A stretch of DNA of 46,164 bases from a virus (IMGVR_UViG_3300025816_000021:1-46164); one strand, 5' to 3'; shown: positions 25,269-35,905, counted from the first letter of the stretch. Notes: a model not told the origin generated them from the sequence alone. Numbers and translations are program-made.

Positions 25269-25429
25269 AATTCGATATAGCTGAGTTAGATTTTATAAAA
25301 GAGTGTATTTATAATTCTACAATAAAAGGAAAAGATTCACTTTTTGTAGGAGCAGTATTAAATAAAGTTTTTAAGGAAGTAAGTAGACTTAAAAACTTAG
25401 AAGAAAAAAAAGAAGTAATTAGTAAGTAG
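25265..25429 (+). CDS. Very small ORF, 54 residues, unknown
   Basis: ATG at 25265 overlaps the preceding TGA, and AGAGG lies just upstream. The frame encodes 54 residues beginning MKFDIAELDF and ending KKEVISK, with a short hydrophobic centre (DSLFVGAVLNKVF) and a charged, probably helical tail. It ends at TAG 25427-25429. Coupling to its neighbour and normal amino-acid composition make it likely to be translated. A TATTTATA at 25306-25313 falls inside it. No function can be proposed. Confidence 0.6.
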   Translation: MKFDIAELDFIKECIYNSTIKGKDSLFVGAVLNKVFKEVSRLKNLEEKKEVISK

Positions 25430-25510
25430 TAGTAGTATAGTCTATATTGGCCCGTTAAGGGAAGTGGGCTTCAAAAGAAGTAACCAACCGTATAGTAGGA
25501 GAAGTAGTAG
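25430..25510 (+). other. Gap with weak hairpins before the short fibre gene
   Basis: This 81-nt gap contains GCCC/GGGC (25450-25453 with 25466-25469) and an overlapping CTTC-AAAA-GAAG stem (25469-25480). The stems are short and share a base, so they could be alternatives. No T run follows. The ribosome site TAGGAG is near 25495. I see no tRNA or other known RNA in it. Confidence 0.3.
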
Positions 25511-25921
25511 ATGCCAAATTGGAAAAAAGTAATAACATCAGGCAGTAATGCCGTACTAAACGAAGTTACAAGTAGCGGTAATGTACAGATTAATGGTGCA
25601 TTTACCGTAACTCAAACTTCGACTTCTATAACCGGTGCTAATAACATTGACTTATCTGCAAAGAACAATTATAATCTTACTTTAACCGGTAACGTTACTT
25701 TAACTCCAACCGCCTTATCAGGCCGTGAAGGACAAAGTGGACTTATCGCACTAATACAAGATAGTTCAGGTGGTCATTCAATAACATTAAATTCATTGTT
25801 TAAAACCCCTCGAGGAGATTCTATATCATTTGACACATCCGCCAACGGCATTTCTTTAATGTCGTATTACGTGGTCAACACAAGTAACGTGGCAGTCAAC
25901 TATTTAGGCCCGTTTTCATAA
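25511..25921 (+). CDS. Short fibre-like protein sharing its N-terminus with the 23958 gene
   Basis: 136 residues. It opens MPNWKKVITSGSNAVLNEVT, matching the start of the 354-residue fibre-like protein, then continues with beta-rich text (VQINGAFTVTQTSTSITGANNIDLSAKNNYNLTLTGNVTLTP). The end, ISLMSYYVVNTSNVAVNYLGPFS, resembles short appendage or tip domains. The shared start suggests both bind the same virion partner. It is separated by only 17 nt from the giant Thr-rich gene and probably shares its transcript, so it may form the base or partner of that protein. This last point is inference. Confidence 0.8.
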   Translation: MPNWKKVITSGSNAVLNEVTSSGNVQINGAFTVTQTSTSITGANNIDLSAKNNYNLTLTGNVTLTPTALSGREGQSGLIALIQDSSGGHSITLNSLFKTPRGDSISFDTSANGISLMSYYVVNTSNVAVNYLGPFS

Positions 25922-25938
25922 TGAACTAAGGGATAGTT

Positions 25939-28900
25939 ATGGCAAACGGCGCTTTTGGGTTTCTTGACGAATTAAAATTCAGCACAGAGTTTAATACAAC
26001 TAAGGCTACTAATACCACCAGGTCTACAACTTTAGCAACTGCTACGAAATTAGCAACTGCGACTTCACAAAGTACTATAACAACTTTTAATACTACAAAA
26101 GAAACTATAACAACTTTTAATACTACTAAAAATACCACATCAACTTTTAATACTACAAAAGAAACTACTACTGAATATAGTACATCAAAAGTAACATCAA
26201 CAACTTTTAATACTACTAAAAATACTATAACTACTTTTAATACGATTACAACGTATGATACTGCTACTACTTTAGCAACTGCTACTTCAAAAAACACTAC
26301 TACAACTTTTAATACTACAAAAGAAACCACCACGACCTATAATACCACATTATCAACTGCAACAACTTTAGTTACTTCGACTTCAAAAGTAACTGCAACA
26401 ACTTTTAATACTACGAAGAGTACCATCACCACGTTTAATACTATTACTACTTTTAACACCGCTACTACTTTAGAAACTTCAACATCGAAGGTAACTTCAA
26501 CAACTTTTAATACTACTAAAAACACTATAACCACGTTTAATACAATCACTACATATGAAACTATTACTACGTATGAAACTTCTAAGTCAACTATTACTAC
26601 TTACAATACTACAAGGTCAACATCAACATCAATAGCTACGAGTACTTCAAAAGTAACTGCAACAACTTTTAATACTACGAAGAGTACCATCACCACGTTT
26701 AATACTATTACTACTTTTAATACAATAACAACTTACGAAACTTCGAAGTCAACTATTACAACCTTTAATACTACAACAACTACCATTACAACTTTTGAGA
26801 CTTCAAAAACTACTATTGAACAGAGGACTACTTCAACATCGAAGGTAACTTCAACAACTTTTAATACTACTAAAAGTACTATTACAACGTTTAATACCAT
26901 TACCACATATGATACTGCTACTACTTTAGCAACTGCTACTTCAAAAAACACTACTACAACTTTTGAAACTTCGAAGACAACTACAACCACTTATAATACT
27001 TCTAAGTCAACTATAACAACTTATAATACTACTTTAGCTACAGCAACAACTTTAGTTACTTCAACTTCAAAAGTAACTTCAACAACTTTTAATACTACTA
27101 AAAACACTATTACAACTTTTAATACAATCACTACATATTCAACTATTACTACGTATGAAACTTCGAAAACAACTACTACAACTTATGAAACTTCTAAGTC
27201 AACTATTACAAAGTATGCTACAACATTAGCAACTATTGAACAAAGAAGTACTTCAACATCGAAGGTAACTTCAACAACTTTTAATACTACTAAAAGTACT
27301 ATAACTACTTTTAATACGATTACAACGTTTAATACAATAACAACTTATGAAACTTCGAAGACAACTATTACTACTTTTAATACCACATTAGCAACCTCTA
27401 CTTCAAAAAGTACATCTACTTCAAGAAATACTATTACTACTTACAACACCACATTATCAACTATTGAACAAAGAAGCACTTCAACATCGAAGGTAACTTC
27501 AACAACTTTTAATACTACTAAAAACACTATTACAACTTTTAATACAATCACTACATATTCAACTATTACTACGTATGAAACTTCTAAGTCAACTATAACA
27601 ACTTACAATACAACATTAGCAACTATTACTTCTAAGTCTACGATTACTTCAAAAACAACTATTACAACTTTTAATACTACGAAGAATACTATTACTACAT
27701 TTAATACAATTACTACATACGATACTGCAACAACATTGGCAACTGCTACTTCGAAGTCTACTACCACAACGTTTGAAACTTCAAAAACAACTACTACAAC
27801 TTTCAATACAATTACAACGTTTAATACAATAACAACTTATGAAACTTCGAAGACAACTATTACAACTTATAACACAACATTATCTACTATTGAACAGAGG
27901 TCTACTTCAACATCTAAAGTAACTTCAACTACATTCAACACTACTAAAAGTACTATAACTACTTTTAATACTATTACTACGTATGCGACTATAACAACTT
28001 ATGAAACTTCAAAAACTACTACTACTGCATATGCTACAATAACTACTTTTGAAACAATTACTACGTTTGAAACAAATACAACAACTATTACAAAGTACGA
28101 AACTTCAAAAACTACTATTGAACAAAGAAGTACTTCAACATCTAAAGTAACTTCAACAACTTTTAATACTACCAAAAGCACTATAACTACCTTTAATACA
28201 ATTACTTCATTCATTACAACTACAACTTATGAAACTTCTAAGTCAACTATTACGACTTACAATACAACATTAGAAACCATTACAACTTTTGAGACTTCAA
28301 AAACTACTATTGAACAAAGAAGCACTTCAACATCGAAGACAACTTCAACTACATTCAATACACAGAAAAACACTACTACAACTTTTAATACAATTACTAC
28401 TTATTCAACTATTACAACCTATAATACTTCTAAAACAACCATTACTACTTTTAATACAAGTAAAAATACTATTGAAACACGAAATACAATTACTTCGAAA
28501 ACAACTATTACAACCTATAATACTTCTAAAACAACCATTACTACTTTTAATACAATAACAACTTATAATACTGCTACAACATTGGCAACCGCTACTTCAA
28601 AGTCTACTACTACAACTTTTGAAACTTCGAAGACGACTATAACTACTTTTAATACTATTACTACGTATGCGACCATTACTACGTATGAAACTTCTAAGTC
28701 AACTATTACAAAGTATGCTACTACACTATCGACTGCAACATCAAGAATTACAAGTACATCGAAGGTAACTTCAACAACTTTTAATACTACTAAAAGCACT
28801 ATAACTACCTTTAATACAATTACCACTTATTCAACTATCACAACTTTTAATACCTCTAGGTCAACTATTACCACTTACAATACTACTTTAGCAACATCAA

Positions 28901-31900
28901 CATCAAGAAGCACTATTACCTCAAAGACAACTACTACTACTTATAATACTTCTAAAAATACTTTAGAAACAAGGTCAACCTCAACATCAAAGACAACATC
29001 AACAACTTTTAATACCACTAAAAGCACTATAACTACTTTTAACACCATTACTACGTATGCGACCATAACAACTTTTAATACTTCCAGGTCAACTATTACG
29101 ACTTATAATACTACTTTAGCAACATCAACATCAAGAAATACTGCTACTTCAAGAATTACGATTACAACGTATAATACAAGTAAAAATACAATAGAAACAC
29201 GGGCTACTTCTACTTCAAAAAATACTATTACTACTTACAACACAAGTAGAAATACTATTGAACAAAGAGCAACTTCGACTTCAAAAAATACTATTACTAC
29301 TTATAATACTACCAGGAGTACTATTGAAACAAGAAATACAATTACTTCAAAAACAACTATCACAACGTTTAATACAATAACAACTTATACTACCTCAACA
29401 ACTTTTGAAACAAGTAGAAATACTTTAGAAACAAGAGCTACATCAACTTCAAAAAATACTATTACTACTTACAACACAAGTAGAAATACTATTGAACAAA
29501 GAGCAACTTCTACTTCAAAGAATACCATAACAACGTATAACACTACCAGGAGTACTATTGAAACAAGAAATACAATAACTTCAAGAATTACTATTGAACA
29601 AAGAAGCACCTCAACTTCAAAAAATACTATTACTACTTACAACACAAGTAGAAATACAATAGAAACAAGAGCTACTTCTACTTCAAGAAATACTATTACT
29701 ACTTACAACACAAGTAGAAATACTATTGAACAAAGAGCAACTTCTACTTCAAAAAATACTATTACTACTTATAATACTACTTTAAGTACTATTGAAACAA
29801 GAAACACTATCACTTCAAAAAGTACTATTGAACAAAGAGCAACTTCTACTTCAAAGAATACTATTACTACTTATAACACAAGTAGAAACACATTAGAAAC
29901 AAGGGCTACTTCTACTTCAAAAAACACTATTACAACTTACAATACAACATTAGCAACTATTGAATCACGAAATACAATTACTTCGAAAACTACTACAACA
30001 ACGTATAACACTACCAGGAGTACTATTGAAACAAGAAACACTATCACTTCAAAAAGTACCATAACAACTTATGCTACTACTTTAAGCACTATTGAGACAC
30101 GAAGCACTTCAACTTCAAAAGTAACTTCAACAACTTTTAATACTACTAAGAGTACTATAACTACTTTTAATACAATTACTTCATTCATTACAACTACAAC
30201 TTATGAAACTTCAAAGTCTACTATTACTACTTACAACACTACCAGGAGTACTATTGAAACAAGAAACACTATCACTTCAAGAATTACGATTACAACGTAT
30301 AATACAAGTAAAAATACAATAGAAACAAGAGCTACATCTACTTCAAAAAACACAAGTACCGCATATGCTACAAGTACTTCAAAAAATACTATTACTACTT
30401 ACAACACAAGTAGAAATACAATAGAAACAAGAGCTACTTCTACTTCAAAAAATACTACTACTTCATATGCAACACTTACAACTTATAGTACAACAACAAC
30501 TTTCATTACTACTAAAGCTACTGCTACAATAACAACTTATACAACAACCTACACAACTTCTACGGTGATGGTTACAAACAAAAGTACAATAGAAACAAGA
30601 GCTACTGCAACTTCAAAAAACACTACTACAACTTTCATTACATCAAAGAATACCATTACCGCGTTTAATACAATAACAACCTACTCTACCGTGACGGAGT
30701 ATAATACCACAAGAACAACTTCTACTTCGAGAAACACTTCTACCGTTTATAACACATCAAAAAATACTCAGACAACAACGGATGTGACTACTACGTATTA
30801 TACGTACTTCATCACAGCAAAGAATACTTATAAACTAACTTACTATGCTACAGCTACTTCGAAAACTACGACCTACATCACATCTTACTCAACGTGGGTA
30901 GGCTATGGAAATGGGCCTGGAGGTTCACCTGTTAGAACTACTTCTAAGAATACTTCAAGAACTACAACTTTTAATACTATTACAAAACATTATACTTTCT
31001 TTATAACAAACAAAACAACTTATAGGCTCACTTCGAGAACAACTGCATCAGCATTTAACACAAGTACAACTTTTAATACTACTAAAAATACTACTACTAT
31101 TTTTAATACATCAACGAGGTTTAATACGTTAAAATTAACAGCAGAATCAAGGGCTACTGCTACTTCAAAAAATACTCTTACTCAGTATAATACATCGAAA
31201 ACGGTTACTACTACTTTTAATACAATAACAACTTACTCTACTATTACGTTTTATAACACAAGTAGAAATACAATAGAATCAAGAAATACAACACAAAGTG
31301 TGCTAACTATAACATCTTATAATACATCAATATCAACTATTGAAACAAGAAATACAATTACATCGAAGACAACTTCTACCGTTTTTAATACAATTACAAC
31401 TTACACCACTTCAACAACTTTTAATACTACTAAAAATACCACTACCGTTTTTAATACAATTACTTCAAAAAATACTATAACAACTTTTAATACAATAACA
31501 ACCTACACCACTTCAACAACTTTTAATACTATTAAAGAAACTACAACTACGTATTCTACACTTACAACGTATAGTACAATAACAACTTTTAATACTACAA
31601 CGACTACAATCACAACTTACAATACTAATACAACAACTATTGAAAAACGTGCTACTTCTACTTCAAAAAGTACAATAACAACTTTTAATACTAATAAAAA
31701 TACCGTAACTCAATACACTACGATTACTACGTATTCAACTATTACAACGTATAATACCACAGCAAGTACTACTACTTCATATGCAACACTTACAACGTAT
31801 AGTACAACAACAACTTTTAATACAAACACAACTACCACTACTACATATTCTACAACTACAATTTATAGTACAATAACAACTTTTGCTACTACTAAAAATA

Positions 31901-34900
31901 CCATAACTACCTTTAATACAATTACTGCATATATTACAAGTACAACTTTTGCTACTACTACAACTACACTTACTACCTTTAATACGATTACAGCATATTC
32001 GACTACTACTTCGTATGCTACACTTACAACGTATAGTACGATAACAACTTTTAATACTACAAAAACAACAGAAACTATTTTTAATACAATAACAACCTAC
32101 ACTACCTCAACAACTTTTAATACTACTAAAAATACCACAACTACTTTTAATACGATTACAACCTACACTACTTCAACAACTTTTGCTACAAATACAACTA
32201 CCACAACTACTTTTAATACAATTACAGCATATTCGACTACTACTTCATACGCAACACTAACAACTTATAGTACAATAACAACTTTTAATACAACTACAAC
32301 TACACTTACCACGTTTAATACAATAACAACCTACACTACTTCAACAACTTTTAATACTACTAAAAATACTTCTACCGTTTTTAATACAATTACTTCATAC
32401 ATTACAAGTACAACTTTTGAAACAAGTAGAAATACTATTGAAACACGTGCTACATCGACTTCAAAAAATACTACAACTACGTATTCTACACTAACAACTT
32501 ATAGTACAATAACAACTTTTAATACAACTACAACTACAATTACTACGTTTAATACGATTACAACTTATACTACAAGTACAACTTTTAATACTACTAAAAA
32601 TACTACAACTACTTTTAATACGATTACAACTTATACCACAAGTACAACTTTTGAAACTTCAAAAGAAACTACAACCACGTTTAGTACAATTACAACGTTT
32701 AATACAATAACAACTTTTAATACAATAACAACCACAACTACAACTTTTAACACTACTAAATCAACTATTGAACAAAGGGCTACTTCTACTTCAAAAAGTA
32801 CAATAACAACTTTTAATACTAATAAAAACACCGTAACCCAATACACTACAATTACTGCATATATTACAAGTACAACTTTTAATACAAATACAACTACCAC
32901 TACTGCATATGCTACAATAACTACTTTTAATACAATAACAACTTTTAATACTACAACAACCACAACTACAACTTTTAACACTACTAAATCAACTATTGAA
33001 CAGAGAGCTACTTCTACTTCAAAAAACACTATTACAACTTTTAATACTAATAAAAACACCGTAACTCAATACACTACAACAACTACTTTTAGCACAATAA
33101 CAACTTTTAATACTACAACGACCACAACTACAACTTTTAATACTACTACGACAACTATTGAAACACGAAGCACTTCTACAGATAGAGAAACGACAACAAC
33201 TTTTAATACTACTAAGACTACTATAACTACTTTTAATACAATAACAACTTATGATACTGCTACTACTTTAGCAACTGCAACTTCAAGAAATACTACTACA
33301 ACTTTTGAGACAAATACAACAACTACCACTGCATATGCTACACTTACAACTTATACCACTTCAACAACTTTTAACACTACATTAGAAACCACTACAACTT
33401 TTAACACTACTACATCAACCATTGAAACGAGAGCTACTTCTACTTCAAGGTCTACTACTACAACTTTTGAAACCAATAAAAACACTAACACGGTTTACAA
33501 TACAATTACTGCATATTCAACTACTACAACTTATAATACTACATTAGCAACTATTACTACATTTAATACTACAACAACTACCACTACAACTTATAATACT
33601 TTTCAAAACACTATAGAACAAAGAGCTACTTCTACTTCAAAAAGTACAATAACAACTTTTAATACCAATAAAAACACCGTAACTCAATATACTACAATTA
33701 CAACTTATGAGACCACTACAACTTTTAATACTACGAAGTCAACTACTACAACTTACAATACCACAAGGTCAACAATTACTTCTAAGTCTACAATTACTTC
33801 GAAGACAACTACTACAACTTTTAATACTACTACATCAACTATTGAAACACGTGCTACAGCAACTTCAAAGAGTACCACAACAACTTTTGAAACTAACAAA
33901 AATACGGTTACACAATATACCACAATTACAACTTATAGTACAATAACAACTTTTGAAACTTCAAAAGAAACCACTACAACTTTTAATACCACTACATCAA
34001 CTTCTACTTCTAAGTCTACTTCTACAAGTAAGACTACAACAACAACTTTTAATACTACAAAAACTACAATTACTACTTATAATACAATAACAACTTATAA
34101 TACTGCTACAACTTTAGCAACCGCAACTTCAAAAAATACTACTACAACTTTTGAAACTTCAAAAAGTACTACTACTGCATATGCTACCATTACAACTTTT
34201 GAAACAATAACAACTTTTAATACTACAACAACCACAACTACAACTTTTAATACTACTACATCAACTATTGAAACACGTGCTACTTCTACTTCAAAAAACA
34301 CTACTACAACTTTTGAAACCAATAAAAATACGGTTACACAATATACTACAATTACAACTTACTCAACTATTACTACATTTGAGACAAATACAACAACCAC
34401 TACAACTTTTAATACAATAACAACTTTCAATACAATAACAACTTTTAATACTACGAAGTCAACTACTACAACTTACAATACCACTACATCGACTGCTACA
34501 ACATTAGCTACTGCTACTTCGAAGTCTACTATTACAACGTTTGAAACTAATAAAAACACCGTAACTCAATATACCACAATCACTACATATGAAACCATTA
34601 CGACTTTCAATACCACAACAACAACCACTACAACTTTTAATACAAATACAACTACTACTACGACTTTTAATACTACTACGACAACTATTGAACAGAGAGC
34701 CACTTCTACTTCAAAAAACACTACTACAACTTTTGAAACTAACAAAAATACCGTAACTCAATATACCACAATCACAACGTTTAATACTATTACTACATTT
34801 GAGACAAATACAACAACCACTACAACTTTTGAGACAAATACAACAACAACTACGATTTACAATACTACTAAAAATACTTCTACTATTTTTAATACAATAA

Positions 34901-35868
34901 CAACTTATAATACTGCAACAACATTGGCAACTGCTACTTCGAAGTCTACTACTACAACTTTTGAAACTAATAAAAATACGGTTACCCAATATACTACAAT
35001 TACAATATATGAAACTACTACAGCTTATAATACTACATTAGCAACTATTACGACTTACAACACAACTCAAAGTACTACTACAACTTACAATACCACTACA
35101 TCGACTGCTACAACATTAGCTACTGCGACCTCAAAAAGTACTATTACGACTTTTGAAACTAATAAAAATACGGTTACTCAGTACACTACGATTACAACTT
35201 TTGAAACAATTACTACGTTTGAAACAAATACAACAACTACTACGACTTTTAATACTACTACGACAACTATTGAAACAAGAGCTACATCGACTTCAAAAAA
35301 TACCATTACAACTTTTGAAACTAATAAAAACACCGTAACTCAATACACTACGATTACAACTTTCAATACTGCTACAACATTAGCTACTGCGACCACAAAA
35401 AGTACTATTACAACTTTTGAAACTAATAAAAACACCGTAACTCAATACACTACGATTACAACTTTTGAAACAATTACTACGTTTGAAACAAATACAACTA
35501 CCACTACGACTTTCAATACTACAACAACTACTTCTACTATTTATAACACAATAACAACTTATAATACTGCTACAACATTGGCTACCGCAACTTCAAAAAA
35601 TACTACTACAACTTTTGAAACCAATAAAAATACTAATACGGTTTACAATACTACAACAACCACTACTACAACTTTTGAAACTACTAAGACAACTACTACA
35701 ACTTTTGAAACAAGTACAACAACTACAACAACTTTTAATACTACTAAAAGTACTATAACTACTTTTAATACGATTACAACGTTTAATACAATAACAACTT
35801 TCACGACAACTTTCGAGACTATTACAACTTATAATACAAGCCGTATCACAAGTTACTACGTATCTTAA
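25939..35868 (+). CDS. Giant threonine-rich repeat protein, probable virion fibre
   Basis: 3309 residues in one uninterrupted frame. After a short unique start (MANGAFGFLDELKF) almost all of it consists of short units: six-residue units of the form [FYLKR]-x-T-x-T-[TS] and four-residue units such as FNTT or YETS. Thr makes up about half of each unit. I see no Cys, and Gly, Pro and Trp appear only at the N-terminus (Gly) and in one central island at 1653-1666. Thr codons vary freely, so the repeat is kept at the protein level. The first half favours TSKVTSTTF and IEQRSTSTSK; the second favours TNKNTVTQYTTITTY. It ends NTSRITSYYVS. Similar Thr/Ser/Phe-rich text occurs in other phage fibre-like proteins that I remember. 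The neighbours are fibre genes upstream and sugar genes downstream. It could be a long fibre, whisker or adhesin, possibly glycosylated; function unproven. Confidence 0.88.
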   Translation: MANGAFGFLDELKFSTEFNTTKATNTTRSTTLATATKLATATSQSTITTFNTTKETITTFNTTKNTTSTFNTTKETTTEYSTSKVTSTTFNTTKNTITTFNTITTYDTATTLATATSKNTTTTFNTTKETTTTYNTTLSTATTLVTSTSKVTATTFNTTKSTITTFNTITTFNTATTLETSTSKVTSTTFNTTKNTITTFNTITTYETITTYETSKSTITTYNTTRSTSTSIATSTSKVTATTFNTTKSTITTFNTITTFNTITTYETSKSTITTFNTTTTTITTFETSKTTIEQRTTSTSKVTSTTFNTTKSTITTFNTITTYDTATTLATATSKNTTTTFETSKTTTTTYNTSKSTITTYNTTLATATTLVTSTSKVTSTTFNTTKNTITTFNTITTYSTITTYETSKTTTTTYETSKSTITKYATTLATIEQRSTSTSKVTSTTFNTTKSTITTFNTITTFNTITTYETSKTTITTFNTTLATSTSKSTSTSRNTITTYNTTLSTIEQRSTSTSKVTSTTFNTTKNTITTFNTITTYSTITTYETSKSTITTYNTTLATITSKSTITSKTTITTFNTTKNTITTFNTITTYDTATTLATATSKSTTTTFETSKTTTTTFNTITTFNTITTYETSKTTITTYNTTLSTIEQRSTSTSKVTSTTFNTTKSTITTFNTITTYATITTYETSKTTTTAYATITTFETITTFETNTTTITKYETSKTTIEQRSTSTSKVTSTTFNTTKSTITTFNTITSFITTTTYETSKSTITTYNTTLETITTFETSKTTIEQRSTSTSKTTSTTFNTQKNTTTTFNTITTYSTITTYNTSKTTITTFNTSKNTIETRNTITSKTTITTYNTSKTTITTFNTITTYNTATTLATATSKSTTTTFETSKTTITTFNTITTYATITTYETSKSTITKYATTLSTATSRITSTSKVTSTTFNTTKSTITTFNTITTYSTITTFNTSRSTITTYNTTLATSTSRSTITSKTTTTTYNTSKNTLETRSTSTSKTTSTTFNTTKSTITTFNTITTYATITTFNTSRSTITTYNTTLATSTSRNTATSRITITTYNTSKNTIETRATSTSKNTITTYNTSRNTIEQRATSTSKNTITTYNTTRSTIETRNTITSKTTITTFNTITTYTTSTTFETSRNTLETRATSTSKNTITTYNTSRNTIEQRATSTSKNTITTYNTTRSTIETRNTITSRITIEQRSTSTSKNTITTYNTSRNTIETRATSTSRNTITTYNTSRNTIEQRATSTSKNTITTYNTTLSTIETRNTITSKSTIEQRATSTSKNTITTYNTSRNTLETRATSTSKNTITTYNTTLATIESRNTITSKTTTTTYNTTRSTIETRNTITSKSTITTYATTLSTIETRSTSTSKVTSTTFNTTKSTITTFNTITSFITTTTYETSKSTITTYNTTRSTIETRNTITSRITITTYNTSKNTIETRATSTSKNTSTAYATSTSKNTITTYNTSRNTIETRATSTSKNTTTSYATLTTYSTTTTFITTKATATITTYTTTYTTSTVMVTNKSTIETRATATSKNTTTTFITSKNTITAFNTITTYSTVTEYNTTRTTSTSRNTSTVYNTSKNTQTTTDVTTTYYTYFITAKNTYKLTYYATATSKTTTYITSYSTWVGYGNGPGGSPVRTTSKNTSRTTTFNTITKHYTFFITNKTTYRLTSRTTASAFNTSTTFNTTKNTTTIFNTSTRFNTLKLTAESRATATSKNTLTQYNTSKTVTTTFNTITTYSTITFYNTSRNTIESRNTTQSVLTITSYNTSISTIETRNTITSKTTSTVFNTITTYTTSTTFNTTKNTTTVFNTITSKNTITTFNTITTYTTSTTFNTIKETTTTYSTLTTYSTITTFNTTTTTITTYNTNTTTIEKRATSTSKSTITTFNTNKNTVTQYTTITTYSTITTYNTTASTTTSYATLTTYSTTTTFNTNTTTTTTYSTTTIYSTITTFATTKNTITTFNTITAYITSTTFATTTTTLTTFNTITAYSTTTSYATLTTYSTITTFNTTKTTETIFNTITTYTTSTTFNTTKNTTTTFNTITTYTTSTTFATNTTTTTTFNTITAYSTTTSYATLTTYSTITTFNTTTTTLTTFNTITTYTTSTTFNTTKNTSTVFNTITSYITSTTFETSRNTIETRATSTSKNTTTTYSTLTTYSTITTFNTTTTTITTFNTITTYTTSTTFNTTKNTTTTFNTITTYTTSTTFETSKETTTTFSTITTFNTITTFNTITTTTTTFNTTKSTIEQRATSTSKSTITTFNTNKNTVTQYTTITAYITSTTFNTNTTTTTAYATITTFNTITTFNTTTTTTTTFNTTKSTIEQRATSTSKNTITTFNTNKNTVTQYTTTTTFSTITTFNTTTTTTTTFNTTTTTIETRSTSTDRETTTTFNTTKTTITTFNTITTYDTATTLATATSRNTTTTFETNTTTTTAYATLTTYTTSTTFNTTLETTTTFNTTTSTIETRATSTSRSTTTTFETNKNTNTVYNTITAYSTTTTYNTTLATITTFNTTTTTTTTYNTFQNTIEQRATSTSKSTITTFNTNKNTVTQYTTITTYETTTTFNTTKSTTTTYNTTRSTITSKSTITSKTTTTTFNTTTSTIETRATATSKSTTTTFETNKNTVTQYTTITTYSTITTFETSKETTTTFNTTTSTSTSKSTSTSKTTTTTFNTTKTTITTYNTITTYNTATTLATATSKNTTTTFETSKSTTTAYATITTFETITTFNTTTTTTTTFNTTTSTIETRATSTSKNTTTTFETNKNTVTQYTTITTYSTITTFETNTTTTTTFNTITTFNTITTFNTTKSTTTTYNTTTSTATTLATATSKSTITTFETNKNTVTQYTTITTYETITTFNTTTTTTTTFNTNTTTTTTFNTTTTTIEQRATSTSKNTTTTFETNKNTVTQYTTITTFNTITTFETNTTTTTTFETNTTTTTIYNTTKNTSTIFNTITTYNTATTLATATSKSTTTTFETNKNTVTQYTTITIYETTTAYNTTLATITTYNTTQSTTTTYNTTTSTATTLATATSKSTITTFETNKNTVTQYTTITTFETITTFETNTTTTTTFNTTTTTIETRATSTSKNTITTFETNKNTVTQYTTITTFNTATTLATATTKSTITTFETNKNTVTQYTTITTFETITTFETNTTTTTTFNTTTTTSTIYNTITTYNTATTLATATSKNTTTTFETNKNTNTVYNTTTTTTTTFETTKTTTTTFETSTTTTTTFNTTKSTITTFNTITTFNTITTFTTTFETITTYNTSRITSYYVS
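25981..35850 (+). repeat. Degenerate coding repeat array (4- and 6-codon units)
   Basis: Nearly the whole giant gene is a tandem array of 12- and 18-base units, often paired as 30-base modules (for example coding FNTTKSTITT). Some longer blocks recur almost exactly, such as ACTTCAACATCGAAGGTAAC followed by TTCAACAACTTTTAATACTA, seen several times between 26800 and 28800. This suggests growth by unequal recombination followed by drift at third positions. It is not a CRISPR array: there are no unique spacers of constant length. Confidence 0.85.
30781..31032 (+). other. Central non-repeat island of the giant protein
   Basis: Codons 1615-1698. Two related segments, YYTYFITAKNTYKLT (1620-1634) and HYTFFITNKTTYRLT (1684-1698), flank W1653 and GYGNGPGGSPVR (1655-1666). 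W1653 lies within two residues of the exact midpoint of the 3309-residue chain. It could be a hinge, tip or turn separating two arms. Confidence 0.75.
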
Positions 35869-35897
35869 AAAAAATCACTTTTAGAAAAAAAACTTTA

Positions 35898-35905
35898 TAT
35901 TTATA
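35898..35905 (+). promoter_or_regulatory. Late-promoter-like motif TATTTATA upstream of the glycan cassette
   Basis: TATTTATATATGTG lies in the 71-nt gap, 34 nt before the ATG at 35940 and its AAGGAG site. A 12-base match to the copies at 8509, 19579 and 41926. It implies that the sugar genes are switched on with the structural genes. Confidence 0.68.

Noticed and set aside
25430-25510. Structured small RNA or terminator in the gap before 25511.
   Set aside because: The stems are four to five base pairs and mutually exclusive, with no T run; too weak to call beyond a low-confidence note.
25926-34989. Many long Val-rich ORFs on the - strand opposite the giant gene (for example 25926-26333, 27999-28214, 32631-33059).
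   Set aside because: They are the antisense reading of ACN/TTT/AAT repeats (giving GTT/GTA and AAA/ATT codons), have no ribosome sites or independent composition, and stop at random. Shadows of the + strand gene.
25981-35850. Repeat array considered as CRISPR or a non-coding satellite.
   Set aside because: The frame stays open for 9.9 kb, units are multiples of two codons, and third positions vary while residues are kept. There are no constant-length unique spacers.
25939-35868. Giant protein considered as the tape measure protein.
   Set aside because: It lacks the helical, hydrophobic-patch character of tape measures, and T4-like phages use gp29, which is not expected here. Tail length from 3309 residues would also be far too large.
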